Assembly: GCA_051744925.1 (NCBI GenBank)
Contig: JBNJDM010000011.1
Coordinates: 1 to 39,022, forward strand
Length of the DNA stretch: 39,022 bases
DNA from: JACKCP01 sp051744925
GTDB taxonomy: Bacteria > Desulfobacterota > Desulfobacteria > Desulfobacterales > JACKCP01
Direction: 5' to 3'
Shown here: positions 8,247 through 17,587 of the stretch, one piece after another
Layout of the letters: the number at the start of each line of letters is the position of its first letter
Numbering within the stretch: position 1 is the first letter of the stretch
Notes under the pieces: model-generated
The model's input: only the letters and a program-made list of their open reading frames with translations
Database searches by the model: none
Told to the model about the DNA's origin: nothing
Made by a program: the position numbers and the translations under genes

Positions 8247-9518
8247 ATGACTGAAATTATTGATATGGAAGCAAGAGAAATTTTAGATTCTAGAGGAAAC
8301 CCTACTGTAGAAGTCGATATACTTCTTGAATCAGGAGCATTTGGCAGAGCAGCAGTACCTTCGGGCGCTTCAACAGGAATAAGAGAGGCTCTTGAATTAA
8401 GGGATCAGGATGATGACTACTATCTTGGTAAAGGCGTAACAAAAGCTGTTGACAATATAAACGGCCCTATTGCTGAAGCAGTTATAGGTCTTGATGCCTC
8501 TGATCAGAGAACTCTTGACAGAATTTTGAATGAACTTGACGGAACAGATAATAAATCTTCCCTTGGTGCCAATGCATTGCTTGGTGTTTCAATGGCGGCT
8601 GCAAGAGCTGCTGCACAGGCACACGGGCTCCCTTTATACAAATATATCGGTGGAATTACAGCATATACACTTCCTGTACCTATGATGAATATTATCAACG
8701 GCGGAGCACATGCTTCCAATAATCTTGATATTCAGGAGTTTATGGTAATGCCTGTTGGCGCATCAACTTTCAGAGATGCTTTAAGAATAGGTGCCGAAGT
8801 TTTTCATAATTTAAAAAAGATTTTAAAATCAAAAAATTATAATACTGCAGTAGGTGATGAAGGCGGATTTGCTCCTGATCTTGGTTCAAACAGAGAAGCA
8901 CTTGAACTTATAAAAGAAGCTGTGGAAAAAGCAGGTTATGATTTTGGCAAAGATGTTTTGCTTGCACTTGACTGTGCATCAAGCGAATTTTATGAAAACG
9001 GCAAATATGTACTTGCAGGAGAAGACAAGGTTTTAACAGCCCAAGAGCTTGTAAGCTATTATGAAACCCTGGTAAACGATTTTCCTGTTGTTTCAATAGA
9101 AGACGGTCTTGCAGAAGATGACTGGGATGGCTGGGCTCTTATGACAAAGACACTTGGAGATAAAGTACAGATAGTAGGTGATGATCTTTTTGTAACAAAC
9201 CCTGTAATTCTTGAAAAAGGTATTAAAACGGGTGTTGCAAACTCAATTCTTATAAAGGTAAATCAGATAGGTACTCTTTCAGAAACTCTTGATGCGGTTG
9301 CTATGGCAAAAAATGCAGGCTATACAACAGTAATATCGCATCGTTCAGGAGAAACAGAAGATACCTTTATTTCTGATCTTGCAGTTGGTGTTACAGGATT
9401 TCAGATTAAGACAGGTTCTCTTTCCAGAAGTGACAGAATAGCAAAGTACAATCAGCTTTTAAGGATTGAAGATGAGCTTGGTGATCAGGCTGTATATCCC
9501 GGAAATATTTTTCTTTAG
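8247..9518 (+). CDS. eno: Enolase (phosphopyruvate hydratase)
   Basis: Converts 2-phosphoglycerate to phosphoenolpyruvate, one step before the pyk product in the same window. 423 residues, standard length. Landmarks: EILDSRGNPTVEVD near the N-terminus, the flexible loop GAFGRAAVPSGASTG, GDEGGFAPDLG, VSIEDGLAEDDWDGW, GDDLFVTNP, then SILIKVNQIGTLSET with catalytic K337, and SHRSGETEDTFISDLAVG. AGGAGG lies seven to eight bases before the ATG. A strong intrinsic terminator follows, so eno is probably a single-gene transcript with its promoter in the 191-base gap upstream. Confidence 0.98.
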   Translation: MTEIIDMEAREILDSRGNPTVEVDILLESGAFGRAAVPSGASTGIREALELRDQDDDYYLGKGVTKAVDNINGPIAEAVIGLDASDQRTLDRILNELDGTDNKSSLGANALLGVSMAAARAAAQAHGLPLYKYIGGITAYTLPVPMMNIINGGAHASNNLDIQEFMVMPVGASTFRDALRIGAEVFHNLKKILKSKNYNTAVGDEGGFAPDLGSNREALELIKEAVEKAGYDFGKDVLLALDCASSEFYENGKYVLAGEDKVLTAQELVSYYETLVNDFPVVSIEDGLAEDDWDGWALMTKTLGDKVQIVGDDLFVTNPVILEKGIKTGVANSILIKVNQIGTLSETLDAVAMAKNAGYTTVISHRSGETEDTFISDLAVGVTGFQIKTGSLSRSDRIAKYNQLLRIEDELGDQAVYPGNIFL

Positions 9519-9525
9519 ACAAAAC

Positions 9526-9550
9526 AGCGGCATTTTAATATGCCGCTTTA
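9526..9550 (+). terminator. Intrinsic terminator of eno
   Basis: AGCGGCAT (9526-9533) and ATGCCGCT (9540-9547) form a perfect 8-bp stem with a 6-base loop, followed by TTTAATT. It starts seven bases after the eno stop. Confidence 0.8.
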
Positions 9551-9556
9551 ATTAAA

Positions 9557-10381
9557 ATGAGCAGATTTAAAATGAAAAAAAACTATTATATTATTGTAAC
9601 AATTTTAATCTTTTTTTCTTTTGCCTCAAAAAGTTACGCATTTATACCCGACTCAGAAAAGCTTAGCTGTTTTATGCTTGAAAAGACCGGTCAATGTAGT
9701 TCTTATTTTAGCGCCGAATATGGAACAATTCTTCATTTTGCAGATAAAAAACCTGTTGAAACAGATATAGATTTATATTACTCCTGCTCAGGTAATTTCA
9801 GGGCTGATACAGGCTCAGAATACGGGTCGCTTTATTTGGAAAATATTTCCGGCAAGGCTTTGACAGTATCTGGAGATGAGCTTATATCCGAAGAAATATC
9901 CGGTTATTTTTATTTTAAGGATATTTTATGGCTGGATGACTGCAAAAATCTTTTAGAGCTTCTTGAGAAAAGAGGATGTGATTTATCTTCTGTAAGACTC
10001 GATAGAAAAGACGGTAATATTTTTTATGTAATAGGAAAAATAGATAAAGATAAAAAAAAAGATCAGGCAGAACTTTATGTTGATAAAGAAAGTTTTCTGC
10101 CGTATTTTTACACTGTTTATAAAAACGGAAATCTTTACAGCTTCAGATATCTTGACTGGTTAAAATCAGGCAGTCTCAGGTATCCGGGTATTATTGAGAT
10201 TTATTCAGGCGGTGTAATAACAAGAAGAATAGAAACTGATAGTTTTAATGCTTCATTTGAGCCTGAATCTGAAAACTTTTTTTCAGTTGATAAAAATCTG
10301 AAAATATATAAAAGCGATGATTCAGATATTGAGGAAAACTTTGAGGAAAAGTTCGATTCTATAGATAAAATTTTTCAGTAG
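9557..10381 (+). CDS. Secreted protein of unknown function, possibly LolA-like fold
   Basis: 274 residues from this ATG. A Sec signal peptide is visible (MKKNYYIIVTILIFF, ending near SKSYA). The second ATG at 9572 would start directly at MKK and may be the real start; neither has a clear Shine-Dalgarno site, and the eno terminator lies just upstream. The mature part is beta-rich. Its C-terminal half (AELYVDKESFLPYFYTVYKN, then FRYLDWLKSGSLRYPGIIEIY) resembles the beta-strand pattern of periplasmic LolA/LolB-like lipoprotein carriers, but no family motif is decisive. It has no lipobox, so it is probably periplasmic. The acidic C-terminus (SDIEENFEEKFDSIDKIF) is unusual. Function unknown. Confidence 0.65.
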   Translation: MSRFKMKKNYYIIVTILIFFSFASKSYAFIPDSEKLSCFMLEKTGQCSSYFSAEYGTILHFADKKPVETDIDLYYSCSGNFRADTGSEYGSLYLENISGKALTVSGDELISEEISGYFYFKDILWLDDCKNLLELLEKRGCDLSSVRLDRKDGNIFYVIGKIDKDKKKDQAELYVDKESFLPYFYTVYKNGNLYSFRYLDWLKSGSLRYPGIIEIYSGGVITRRIETDSFNASFEPESENFFSVDKNLKIYKSDDSDIEENFEEKFDSIDKIFQ

Positions 10382-10492
10382 TAATTTTCGTCAGTTTATA
10401 TTAAATCTTTGTTTATCTTTTTTTGTGTTCTGAAAATAAGTGTCGCAACAAAGTAAAATTTTTTCAAATAATAAAAAGCATAAGGTTAGTTT

Positions 10493-12136
10493 ATGGCTGG
10501 TAATTCAAACAAATATATTTTTGTTACAGGGGGAGTTCTTTCATCACTTGGTAAAGGTCTGGCTTCAGCTGCAATAGGCGCTTTACTTGAAAACAGAGGG
10601 CTTAAAGTCACAATTCAGAAACTTGATCCGTATATAAACGTAGATCCCGGAACAATGAATCCGTTTCAGCACGGTGAGGTTTTTGTAACTGATGACGGAG
10701 CAGAAACAGATCTGGACCTTGGCCATTATGAAAGATTTATTAATGCAAGACTTACCAGCGACAATAATTTTACAACAGGTAAAATTTACAACTCGGTAAT
10801 AAGCAAGGAAAGAAGGGGAGAGTATCTTGGCGGAACTGTTCAGGTTATTCCCCACATTACAGAAGAGATTAAATCAAGCATAAAAAAGGTCGGTGAAAAG
10901 GTTGATGTTTCAATAATTGAAATTGGCGGTACTATAGGCGATATTGAATCACTTCCGTTTCTTGAAGCGATAAGACAGATGAAGGCTGATGTTGGAAAAG
11001 AAAATGTTTTATATATTCACCTTACACTTGTCCCATATATAAAAACAGCAGGCGAACTTAAAACAAAGCCGACCCAGCACAGTGTTAAAGAATTAAGAAG
11101 TATAGGTATTCAGCCTGATATTCTTTTATGCAGAACAGAGCAGTATCTTACAGATGAACTAAGATCTAAAATTGCTCTTTTTTGTAATATTAATAAAGAT
11201 GATGTAATTACTGCCATAGATGTAGACTGTATTTATGAAGTTCCTGTTGTGTATAATCGTCAGGGATTAGATGAAAAAATACTTTCTCATCTAAATATCT
11301 GGGCAAGAGCTCCAAGACTTGAAAACTGGGAACAGCTTGTATACAGATTTAAAAATCCAAAAGATGATGTAAATATAAAAATTGTCGGAAAATATACAGA
11401 GCTTACAGAATCTTATAAAAGTCTTAATGAAGCCCTTATTCATGCAGGTATTGCAAGTAATGTTTCTGTTAAACTCGACTTTATAGATTCTGAAACAATA
11501 AGATCTGGAAATGTTGCTGAAAAAATGGCCGGAGGCGACGGTATACTTGTTCCGGGCGGATTTGGATACAGAGGTGTTGAAGGCAAAATTGAGGCTGTAA
11601 GATATGCAAGAGAACAAAAAATTCCTTTTTTCGGTATATGTCTTGGAATGCAGGTGGCTGTTATTGAATATGCAAGAAATGTTGCGGGTCTTAAAGACGC
11701 CAATTCAACAGAATTTGATCATCAGGCAAAAGATCCAGTGATCTATCTGATGACTGAATGGTATAATGAGCAGACCGGACAAAAAGAGCTAAGGGATGAA
11801 GATTCTGATAAAGGCGGAACAATGCGTCTTGGAGCCTATCCTTGTGTTCTTGAGGAAAATACTAAAGCTATAAAAGCATATCAAGAAAAAGATATTTCTG
11901 AAAGACACAGACACAGGTTTGAATTCAACAATGCCTATCTTGACCTGCTAAGAAAAAGCGGGCTTGTCATAAGCGGGATTTCTCCGGAAAAAGATCTTGT
12001 GGAAATTGTTGAAATTGAAGGTCATCCATGGTTTCTTGGATGTCAGTTTCATCCTGAATTTAAGTCAAGACCTATGAATTGTCATCCTCTTTTCAGGGAT
12101 TTTATAAAGGCATCTTATAAAAATAAAAAAAAGTAA
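10493..12136 (+). CDS. pyrG: CTP synthase
   Basis: Makes CTP from UTP, ATP and glutamine-derived ammonia, the last step of pyrimidine nucleotide synthesis. 547 residues. The N-terminal synthetase domain begins KYIFVTGGVLSSLGKGL (P-loop) and continues KLDPYINVDPGTMNPFQHGE. The C-terminal class I glutamine amidotransferase domain has the nucleophile elbow FFGICLGMQ with C383, RHRHRFEFNN, and the catalytic His/Glu in CQFHPEF. The ATG is preceded by AAGG within a run of A/T. There is no visible operon partner: the gap upstream is 111 bases and a strong bidirectional terminator follows. Confidence 0.98.
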   Translation: MAGNSNKYIFVTGGVLSSLGKGLASAAIGALLENRGLKVTIQKLDPYINVDPGTMNPFQHGEVFVTDDGAETDLDLGHYERFINARLTSDNNFTTGKIYNSVISKERRGEYLGGTVQVIPHITEEIKSSIKKVGEKVDVSIIEIGGTIGDIESLPFLEAIRQMKADVGKENVLYIHLTLVPYIKTAGELKTKPTQHSVKELRSIGIQPDILLCRTEQYLTDELRSKIALFCNINKDDVITAIDVDCIYEVPVVYNRQGLDEKILSHLNIWARAPRLENWEQLVYRFKNPKDDVNIKIVGKYTELTESYKSLNEALIHAGIASNVSVKLDFIDSETIRSGNVAEKMAGGDGILVPGGFGYRGVEGKIEAVRYAREQKIPFFGICLGMQVAVIEYARNVAGLKDANSTEFDHQAKDPVIYLMTEWYNEQTGQKELRDEDSDKGGTMRLGAYPCVLEENTKAIKAYQEKDISERHRHRFEFNNAYLDLLRKSGLVISGISPEKDLVEIVEIEGHPWFLGCQFHPEFKSRPMNCHPLFRDFIKASYKNKKK

Positions 12137-12170
12137 TAGTTCCGTTTTATTTGTAAATAGATATAAATTA

Positions 12171-12207
12171 AAAAGGGTTTCATAGTAATAAAATGAAACC
12201 CTTTTTT
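12171..12207. terminator. Bidirectional terminator between pyrG and the GlmS-like gene
   Basis: A 13-bp perfect stem (AAAAGGGTTTCAT at 12171-12183 with ATGAAACCCTTTT at 12193-12205) and a 9-base loop. On the plus strand the stem runs into a T6 tract ending at 12207; on the minus strand it runs into TTTT. It sits between two convergent genes and can serve both. Confidence 0.88.
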
Positions 12208-12249
12208 AGTTTTTACAGGAAATTTTGCACCTGGTAAAAAATTATTTAA

Positions 12250-15200
12250 TCAGATTTTTTCCATAATTTTTTCAACTATTTTTTCATAAGAAAGCCCGAA
12301 AAGATCTTCTGGTTTTAAAAGATCCAGAAGCGAATTATTCCATGTGATATTATTTTCCTGAATATTGTTTTTGATTCTTTCAAGTTTTCCCCCAAGAGCT
12401 TTTACCCTTATATAAAGAGGGATTTCTGTTTTAAACTCTATTTCAAGGGATAAAAGGTATTCAATCCTCTGGTGATTTTCTGCACCTTCTTTAGAAGTTA
12501 CAGGTATAACAAGAAGTGGTCTTCCGTCTTTTTGTCCTTTGCCAATAAAAACATTTCCTTCACGGACAATTATCTTTTTTGTTCCTTTAAGCCTGGTGTC
12601 TGATTCGGCTCTTGAAGGAACAGCTTTTAAAGACCCGTCTTTTGTAACCACAGAAATTTTTGTATTTTCTGCAGGCTCTCCAAGCATATTAAGATCATCA
12701 ATTTTATAAAGAACAGAACCTTTTATACTGTTTATAACTTCCTGAATATTTTTAATAACAACAAGATTTTGTGGGGTTACCTGATTAAGTTCAATATCGC
12801 TTTTGTTAAGAAAATCAAAAACAATACCTTCTGGTTTTTCAGATATCCTGCTTGTTCCTACTGTAACTGTTTTTGCCTGGTGCTTGATTGCATCTATAGG
12901 TCTTGAAAGAAGATCTGAAGCAAGGGACAGCATTTCAAAGAGTTTTGATATCATATTAGAAGGTGTCCCTTTCACTGAAAAATCGAGTTCAAAATCAGAA
13001 GCATTAAGTCTTCCGTAAAGATAATTTAAAAGTAAAACCAGGTCTGAGGTAAAATTTGGCGGCAGAATAGAAAAAAAGTTTTCATTATGCTGGTGCTTTC
13101 TTAATTCTCTGTAAAAAGATGCTATGGTTACTTTAAACTCTTTTTCAAGAATAATTTCAAAAAGTTCTTTATTTTCAGACTGAAGAGAGGTTATAGCCTC
13201 TTCAATATTTTTTCTGTGATTGTAAAAAAATACTGAATCCTTGTTTATTTCTCTTGCTGCATAATATCCCCATAAATGTCCGGCCAGAGTTACAAGTAAA
13301 GGTGTAAGATGCTCGCCTGTGTCAGGAATTTTTATTAAAACATCAGAATCAGTATCAAACCTTTTGTCATTTTCATTGGCAAATACAACAGTTTCAGACT
13401 TATGAGCCTTGAATATGGCAGTATCTTTTATTATATCAGACATTACCGATTCCCTTGCACCTGCAGCGCATACCAGAATAAGAGGTTCCGAAGATAGATC
13501 TATATGTTTTTTATCTTCTACATAGTCTGAAGATATGGTTCTGTAGCAAAGTTCACTGAGCTTGATCCTTATTTCGTCGGCAGCGGCTTTATTGGGCCCG
13601 CTTCCGACTGTAGCCCAGTATGTTTTTTTGTGAGCAGTTTTTTGAGCCCCGAGCTTTATTTCATCTTTGTTGTCAAGAATTTTTTCCATAAGCTGAGGAA
13701 GTCTTGTCAGTCTGTCGATTTCATCAGAAATATAATTTGCGGTTTTTGTTTTTAAAAGATCTGCAAGAAAAAGCCCAAGCAGAGCTCCTGCTGTAACCTG
13801 AGCATAAAAAGCTTTTGTGGATGCTACAGACATTTCAATGTCTCTTCCTGTACTTGTATAAAGGACACCATCGACTTTAAATGTTATGTCGGAATCTCTT
13901 CTGTTTACTATAGCCATTGTTTTGGCACCGCAGTTTTTGGCCATATCAATACTTTTATTTGTATCAGTAGTAGTTCCCGACTGGGTGATTGCTACGACAA
14001 GTGCATTTTCCATAGAATTGCTGCCCGATTCATCAAGAACAAATCCGCTTAATTCCGAAGCTTTAAGAGATGATATCTGAATTTGAGTTTCTCCAAGATA
14101 GTGAGCGGCAATAAATGCTCCTGCATTTGCTGCAACTCCAGCGGTTCCCTGACCTATAAAAAAGATTCTTTTTATTTTATTGTTTAAGAACTCGTTTCTG
14201 ATTTTTTCAGGAAAAATAAAATTATCAAAAGCAGGCTTTTTAATATTGTTTGTTTTGTCTGTAATTTCCCATCTTCCCTGAAGTGTTTTTCTCGCAGATG
14301 AAGGAGATTCAAAAATTTCTTTTAAGAAAAAGTGTTCAAAATTTTGTCTGTCAACATCTCTTGAAGTTATTGGAGTTGTCTGGATCATATTTTCATCAAT
14401 ATTAATTTTTTCACCATTGTATGTAAAAGAGCTGATCCCTTTGATTTTGTCGTTTTGGTTTTCATCAAGAATTACAATCTGACCGTTATTTTTTTCGCCT
14501 TCGAGCTTATAATAATCCTGTGTCCTTTCAACAAAACCGTATACTTCCGAGGCTACAGTGTAAGAATCTTCAGATATACCGACAAAAACAGCCTGCCCGC
14601 TTCCTTTTTGAGCAAGAAACATTTTTCCAGGTGCTAGTCCGGTCTGCATCAAAATTGCGTGAGATCCTTTGAATTCGCTTACAGCAAGGCGAAATGCCTC
14701 TTCTATGGAATAACCGTCATTATAAAACTTTGAAATCTGCAAAGGGATTATTTTAGTATCAGTAGAGATTTTTTCAGGTATTTTATCGATTTTGTTTTCA
14801 AAATCAGATTTTAATTCATGATAATTATCAATGTCTCCGTTAAGTGATACATGAATGCTAGTACCGTTGTGCTTTGTTTTGTCGAATGTTGAATTGTCAA
14901 CAGGATGGCAGTTAAGCTGGGAGATCTCACCTACAGATGCCCATCTTGTATGTGCTCCTGCAGATACAGTAAGGGGATTCGACTCTGAAACGGCGTTTAA
15001 AATAAGGTCATTTTTTATCTGGTTTCTTATAAATCTTATGTTGTCGCCCAGAGCTCCTGTTTCTGCAGCAAATTTATATGTAAAGATAACTGTATATTCA
15101 TTATTATCAGGATTTTTATTAATGCTTATTTTATAATTTGTAAGTTCTTTGATATTTTTTCTGTGGGAAAAAATATCTTCAAGTGAGTTGTTTTTTAGCT

Positions 15201-15948
15201 TCTCAATGAAATTACTGTAATTTTTTTCAGTAAAAGTTGTAAATACTGATATTCCTGCAGAATCTCTTCCTCTTACTTCAAGAATGTTTATGCTGTTTAA
15301 AACTGTATTTAGTTTTCTGTAGAAAGATACATTTTCAACTTTGTTCTGGCTGAGCTGGTTTATTTTTTCTATATTTTCAAGTATTTCTTTTTGTATTGTC
15401 CAGGCAGCATCTTTTAACACTTCAAGCAGTTCTGCAGTTTTTATCCCTTCTTCTGGAGGCAGAATCCCGAGCTTTTTGTCAATCTGCTCAGATTCAGATT
15501 TGCAGAAAATATCCATTTCTGCTGCAATATTTTTCGTTTTATCAATAAGCTCAGGCTTAAAAAAAAGTTCTGAAAAGATTTGGTTAAGCTTTAGTTTTCT
15601 TGCAGACGTTAAAATATTTTTACATTGTTGTTCACCACCGAGATAATCCTTTGATGTTTTCTGATTTTTTTCAACAAATAAAAAATCTTTATGTTTTAAT
15701 TCATCAAAAGCAGAATTTATTTCAGATATTATTTCTGCTGCATTTCTGCTGTTTCCGGATATATTTTTAAAGGTTATTATGCCTGATAACCCACAGTTGA
15801 TATTTGAATACTCAACAGGGAATAAAACCAAAGTCCTGTTATTTTTTAAAAGCTTATTATCTGTTGTGAAAAAATAAACCTCAGTTTTGAGAAGATTAAA
15901 AAAAGATTTTGATAATTTTTTAATTTCAGTCAGCATATATATCTCCAT
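12250..15948 (-). CDS. Giant GlmS-like glutamine--fructose-6-phosphate aminotransferase (GATase2 plus two SIS domains plus C-terminal extension)
   Basis: 1232 residues, about twice the usual ~610 of GlmS. All GlmS landmarks are present but spread out: NCGLSG with Cys52, which matches the catalytic N-terminal MCG of GlmS; RGRDSAG (226-232); AHTRWAS (332-338); the oxyanion-type Asn/Gly at N370-G371; and the glutamine-binding STDT (395-398). Next come SIS domain 1 with ITQSGTTTDTNK (654-665) and SVASTKAF (707-714), SIS domain 2 from about 775 (WATVGSGPNKAAADE) with His815, and the GlmS tail-like AKTVTV at 1025-1030. A further 200 residues follow the tail, and about 170 residues are inserted between Cys52 and RGRDSAG. 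It should make glucosamine-6-phosphate for peptidoglycan and LPS. Since class II amidotransferases need an N-terminal Cys, a propeptide of 51 residues is implied. Confidence 0.8.
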   Translation of the reverse strand: MEIYMLTEIKKLSKSFFNLLKTEVYFFTTDNKLLKNNRTLVLFPVEYSNINCGLSGIITFKNISGNSRNAAEIISEINSAFDELKHKDFLFVEKNQKTSKDYLGGEQQCKNILTSARKLKLNQIFSELFFKPELIDKTKNIAAEMDIFCKSESEQIDKKLGILPPEEGIKTAELLEVLKDAAWTIQKEILENIEKINQLSQNKVENVSFYRKLNTVLNSINILEVRGRDSAGISVFTTFTEKNYSNFIEKLKNNSLEDIFSHRKNIKELTNYKISINKNPDNNEYTVIFTYKFAAETGALGDNIRFIRNQIKNDLILNAVSESNPLTVSAGAHTRWASVGEISQLNCHPVDNSTFDKTKHNGTSIHVSLNGDIDNYHELKSDFENKIDKIPEKISTDTKIIPLQISKFYNDGYSIEEAFRLAVSEFKGSHAILMQTGLAPGKMFLAQKGSGQAVFVGISEDSYTVASEVYGFVERTQDYYKLEGEKNNGQIVILDENQNDKIKGISSFTYNGEKINIDENMIQTTPITSRDVDRQNFEHFFLKEIFESPSSARKTLQGRWEITDKTNNIKKPAFDNFIFPEKIRNEFLNNKIKRIFFIGQGTAGVAANAGAFIAAHYLGETQIQISSLKASELSGFVLDESGSNSMENALVVAITQSGTTTDTNKSIDMAKNCGAKTMAIVNRRDSDITFKVDGVLYTSTGRDIEMSVASTKAFYAQVTAGALLGLFLADLLKTKTANYISDEIDRLTRLPQLMEKILDNKDEIKLGAQKTAHKKTYWATVGSGPNKAAADEIRIKLSELCYRTISSDYVEDKKHIDLSSEPLILVCAAGARESVMSDIIKDTAIFKAHKSETVVFANENDKRFDTDSDVLIKIPDTGEHLTPLLVTLAGHLWGYYAAREINKDSVFFYNHRKNIEEAITSLQSENKELFEIILEKEFKVTIASFYRELRKHQHNENFFSILPPNFTSDLVLLLNYLYGRLNASDFELDFSVKGTPSNMISKLFEMLSLASDLLSRPIDAIKHQAKTVTVGTSRISEKPEGIVFDFLNKSDIELNQVTPQNLVVIKNIQEVINSIKGSVLYKIDDLNMLGEPAENTKISVVTKDGSLKAVPSRAESDTRLKGTKKIIVREGNVFIGKGQKDGRPLLVIPVTSKEGAENHQRIEYLLSLEIEFKTEIPLYIRVKALGGKLERIKNNIQENNITWNNSLLDLLKPEDLFGLSYEKIVEKIMEKI

Positions 15949-16247
15949 TTGTATTTTTTTGTAAATTATTTTAAGAAAACCTTAATTTTCTGCCTTGTTT
16001 AAGGAAGAATTAAATTTAATCTTCAAAACACCTCAGCTTTTTGTAGTTAAATTTTTCATTTGCCGTAATTGAACAAAAAATTCTAGTTTTCGGTCAAATA
16101 CTACCTAAGGGTTTTTTAAGGTTTGATTTTCAGTAATTATTCTGCTTCATTTGTTATAATCTTTATAAATGTGTACAATTGTCTTGAATTCTTTAAATTC
16201 TAAAAGACACAAATTTAAAACATGAGCCTGAAAACATAAATCTGAAT
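15949..16247. other. Gene-free gap with a copy of the dispersed repeat (copy A)
   Basis: 299 bases between the transpeptidase stop and the GlmS-like start, both on the minus strand. It should hold the promoter of the GlmS-like gene. Copy A of the repeat family lies at about 16011-16100. A 9-base inverted repeat (AAACCTTAA at 15977-15985, TTAAGGTTT at 16116-16124) flanks it. I see no open reading frame or RNA gene here. Confidence 0.5.
16011..16100 (-). repeat. Dispersed intergenic repeat, copy A
   Basis: Shares with copy B the plus-strand blocks AAATTTAATC, TTTTCAT, TGCCGTAA, TTGAACAAAAAA and TTTTCGG in the same order and similar spacing. It lies just downstream of the transpeptidase gene; read along that gene it contains TTTTTTGTTCAATTACGGCA. 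Confidence 0.6.
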
Positions 16248-17549
16248 TTAAGAAAGATTGTTGAAATAATTTGAAATTAATCTTCTGCCGTATTCTGCAG
16301 CTCTTATTCCCATATAATCTCCGTGACCTACAAGTACTGCAAAAGCAATAGATTCCTTTGTATCTTTTTCCTGTGCAAAGCCTGTAAACCAGTCGTATCT
16401 GACTGTATTGGTCATATTTGATATAGAGCCTGTTTTACCCCCTATGATCAGATTTTTCATTGATTTGCCTCTTCTGTAATCGTTAAAGGCTCTTTTAGCT
16501 GTTCCATACCTGACTGTTCTTTGCATCATTGCGGAGACTTCTTCAGCTGTAGATTCTTTGATTGCAGAAGTTGAGGATTTAACATTTTTATATCTTATAT
16601 TTTTTTTGTCATCCACAATTTTTTCAATCAGGAATGGAGTTGAAAGCGTTCCGCTGTTTACTACAGCTGCGTTTATCATTGCCGCATGAAGTACAGAAAT
16701 TTTTGTTGTATTGTTGAATCCGCTGGCTATTTCTGCCCAGTTATAGTTGCTGTCAGTGATTTCAAGAATGCTTGATTTGACAAATATATCTGAAGGTATG
16801 GCTGAATTAAAACTGAAATTGTCTGAGTATTTTAAAAGTTTATCTTTTTTAAGAGCATGGTATCCCAATTTACCGAATACCGGGTTGACAGATTGTGCAA
16901 AAGCATCAGTCAACCTTAGATAATTTGTATACCTTGATTTGTTTTGGGAAAGCTGGCGCTTATAAAGTGTATACTTGCCTCCGTTGAAAAACAGTCTTTG
17001 TTCAGGAGAATATCCCTGTGATTCAATGGCCGCGGCAGCTGTAATTATTTTAAATATACTTGCAGCAGGATACAGATTCTTTGTACACGGAGATATATTT
17101 TTATCAGGTATTGAGTTGTAACCCTTCATTCCCTTGATTTCACCTGTATCAGGGTTTATCACAACAAAAGCTATTGTTTCCGGAGAAGCATAACCGCTGT
17201 TAAGTGCTGTGTTTATTTCTGATTCCAGGTATTTTTGAAGTTTTTTGTTTATAGTTGTATGGAAAACAATAACTTCATCTTTGAATCGTGAAGTAAAGTA
17301 TTTATTTGTAATTTCAGATTCAGGCATATCTTTGAGAATATTACTGATCTCATTTTTAGATATTTGAAGTTTTTCCTGATTATTATCTTCATCATTGTTT
17401 TCTTTTTCAGGAACAAAAATAAAGATAAATATCAAAAAAAGAATTATCAAAGCTGAAAAAAAGATTATCTTTTTTTTCTTTGACCGGCTTTTTTTTCTGA
17501 TATTTCTTTTGTAACTTTTTAGATATCCTGAGTTCTGATAATCATTCAT
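16248..17549 (-). CDS. Membrane-anchored penicillin-binding transpeptidase
   Basis: 433 residues. A short, very basic cytoplasmic N-terminus (KKSRSKKKK) is followed by one membrane segment at about 28-46, an acidic linker, and a transpeptidase domain. The three active-site motifs are SIFK (S164-K167), SVN (S220-N222) and KTG (K372-G374). AFVVINPDTGEIKGMKGY and LYPAASIFKIITAAAAIE are typical of D,D-transpeptidases. It has no glycosyltransferase domain and lacks the long N-terminal pedestal of PBP2/PBP3, so it is a small class B-like enzyme of the PbpA kind found in delta-proteobacteria. It should cross-link peptidoglycan in the periplasm. It follows ricT by 38 bases, in which a weak hairpin lies. 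Confidence 0.85.
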   Translation of the reverse strand: MNDYQNSGYLKSYKRNIRKKSRSKKKKIIFFSALIILFLIFIFIFVPEKENNDEDNNQEKLQISKNEISNILKDMPESEITNKYFTSRFKDEVIVFHTTINKKLQKYLESEINTALNSGYASPETIAFVVINPDTGEIKGMKGYNSIPDKNISPCTKNLYPAASIFKIITAAAAIESQGYSPEQRLFFNGGKYTLYKRQLSQNKSRYTNYLRLTDAFAQSVNPVFGKLGYHALKKDKLLKYSDNFSFNSAIPSDIFVKSSILEITDSNYNWAEIASGFNNTTKISVLHAAMINAAVVNSGTLSTPFLIEKIVDDKKNIRYKNVKSSTSAIKESTAEEVSAMMQRTVRYGTAKRAFNDYRRGKSMKNLIIGGKTGSISNMTNTVRYDWFTGFAQEKDTKESIAFAVLVGHGDYMGIRAAEYGRRLISNYFNNLS

Positions 17550-17558
17550 AATCTATAT

Positions 17559-17576
17559 AAAAAAGGGAAAAATCCC
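17559..17576 (-). terminator. Short hairpin between ricT and the transpeptidase gene
   Basis: On the minus strand GGGA (17576-17573) and TCCC (17568-17565) form a 4-bp stem with a TTTT loop, followed by TTTTTT. It is a short stem, so it may only attenuate transcription into the next gene. Confidence 0.35.
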
Positions 17577-17587
17577 GCCTCTAAATT

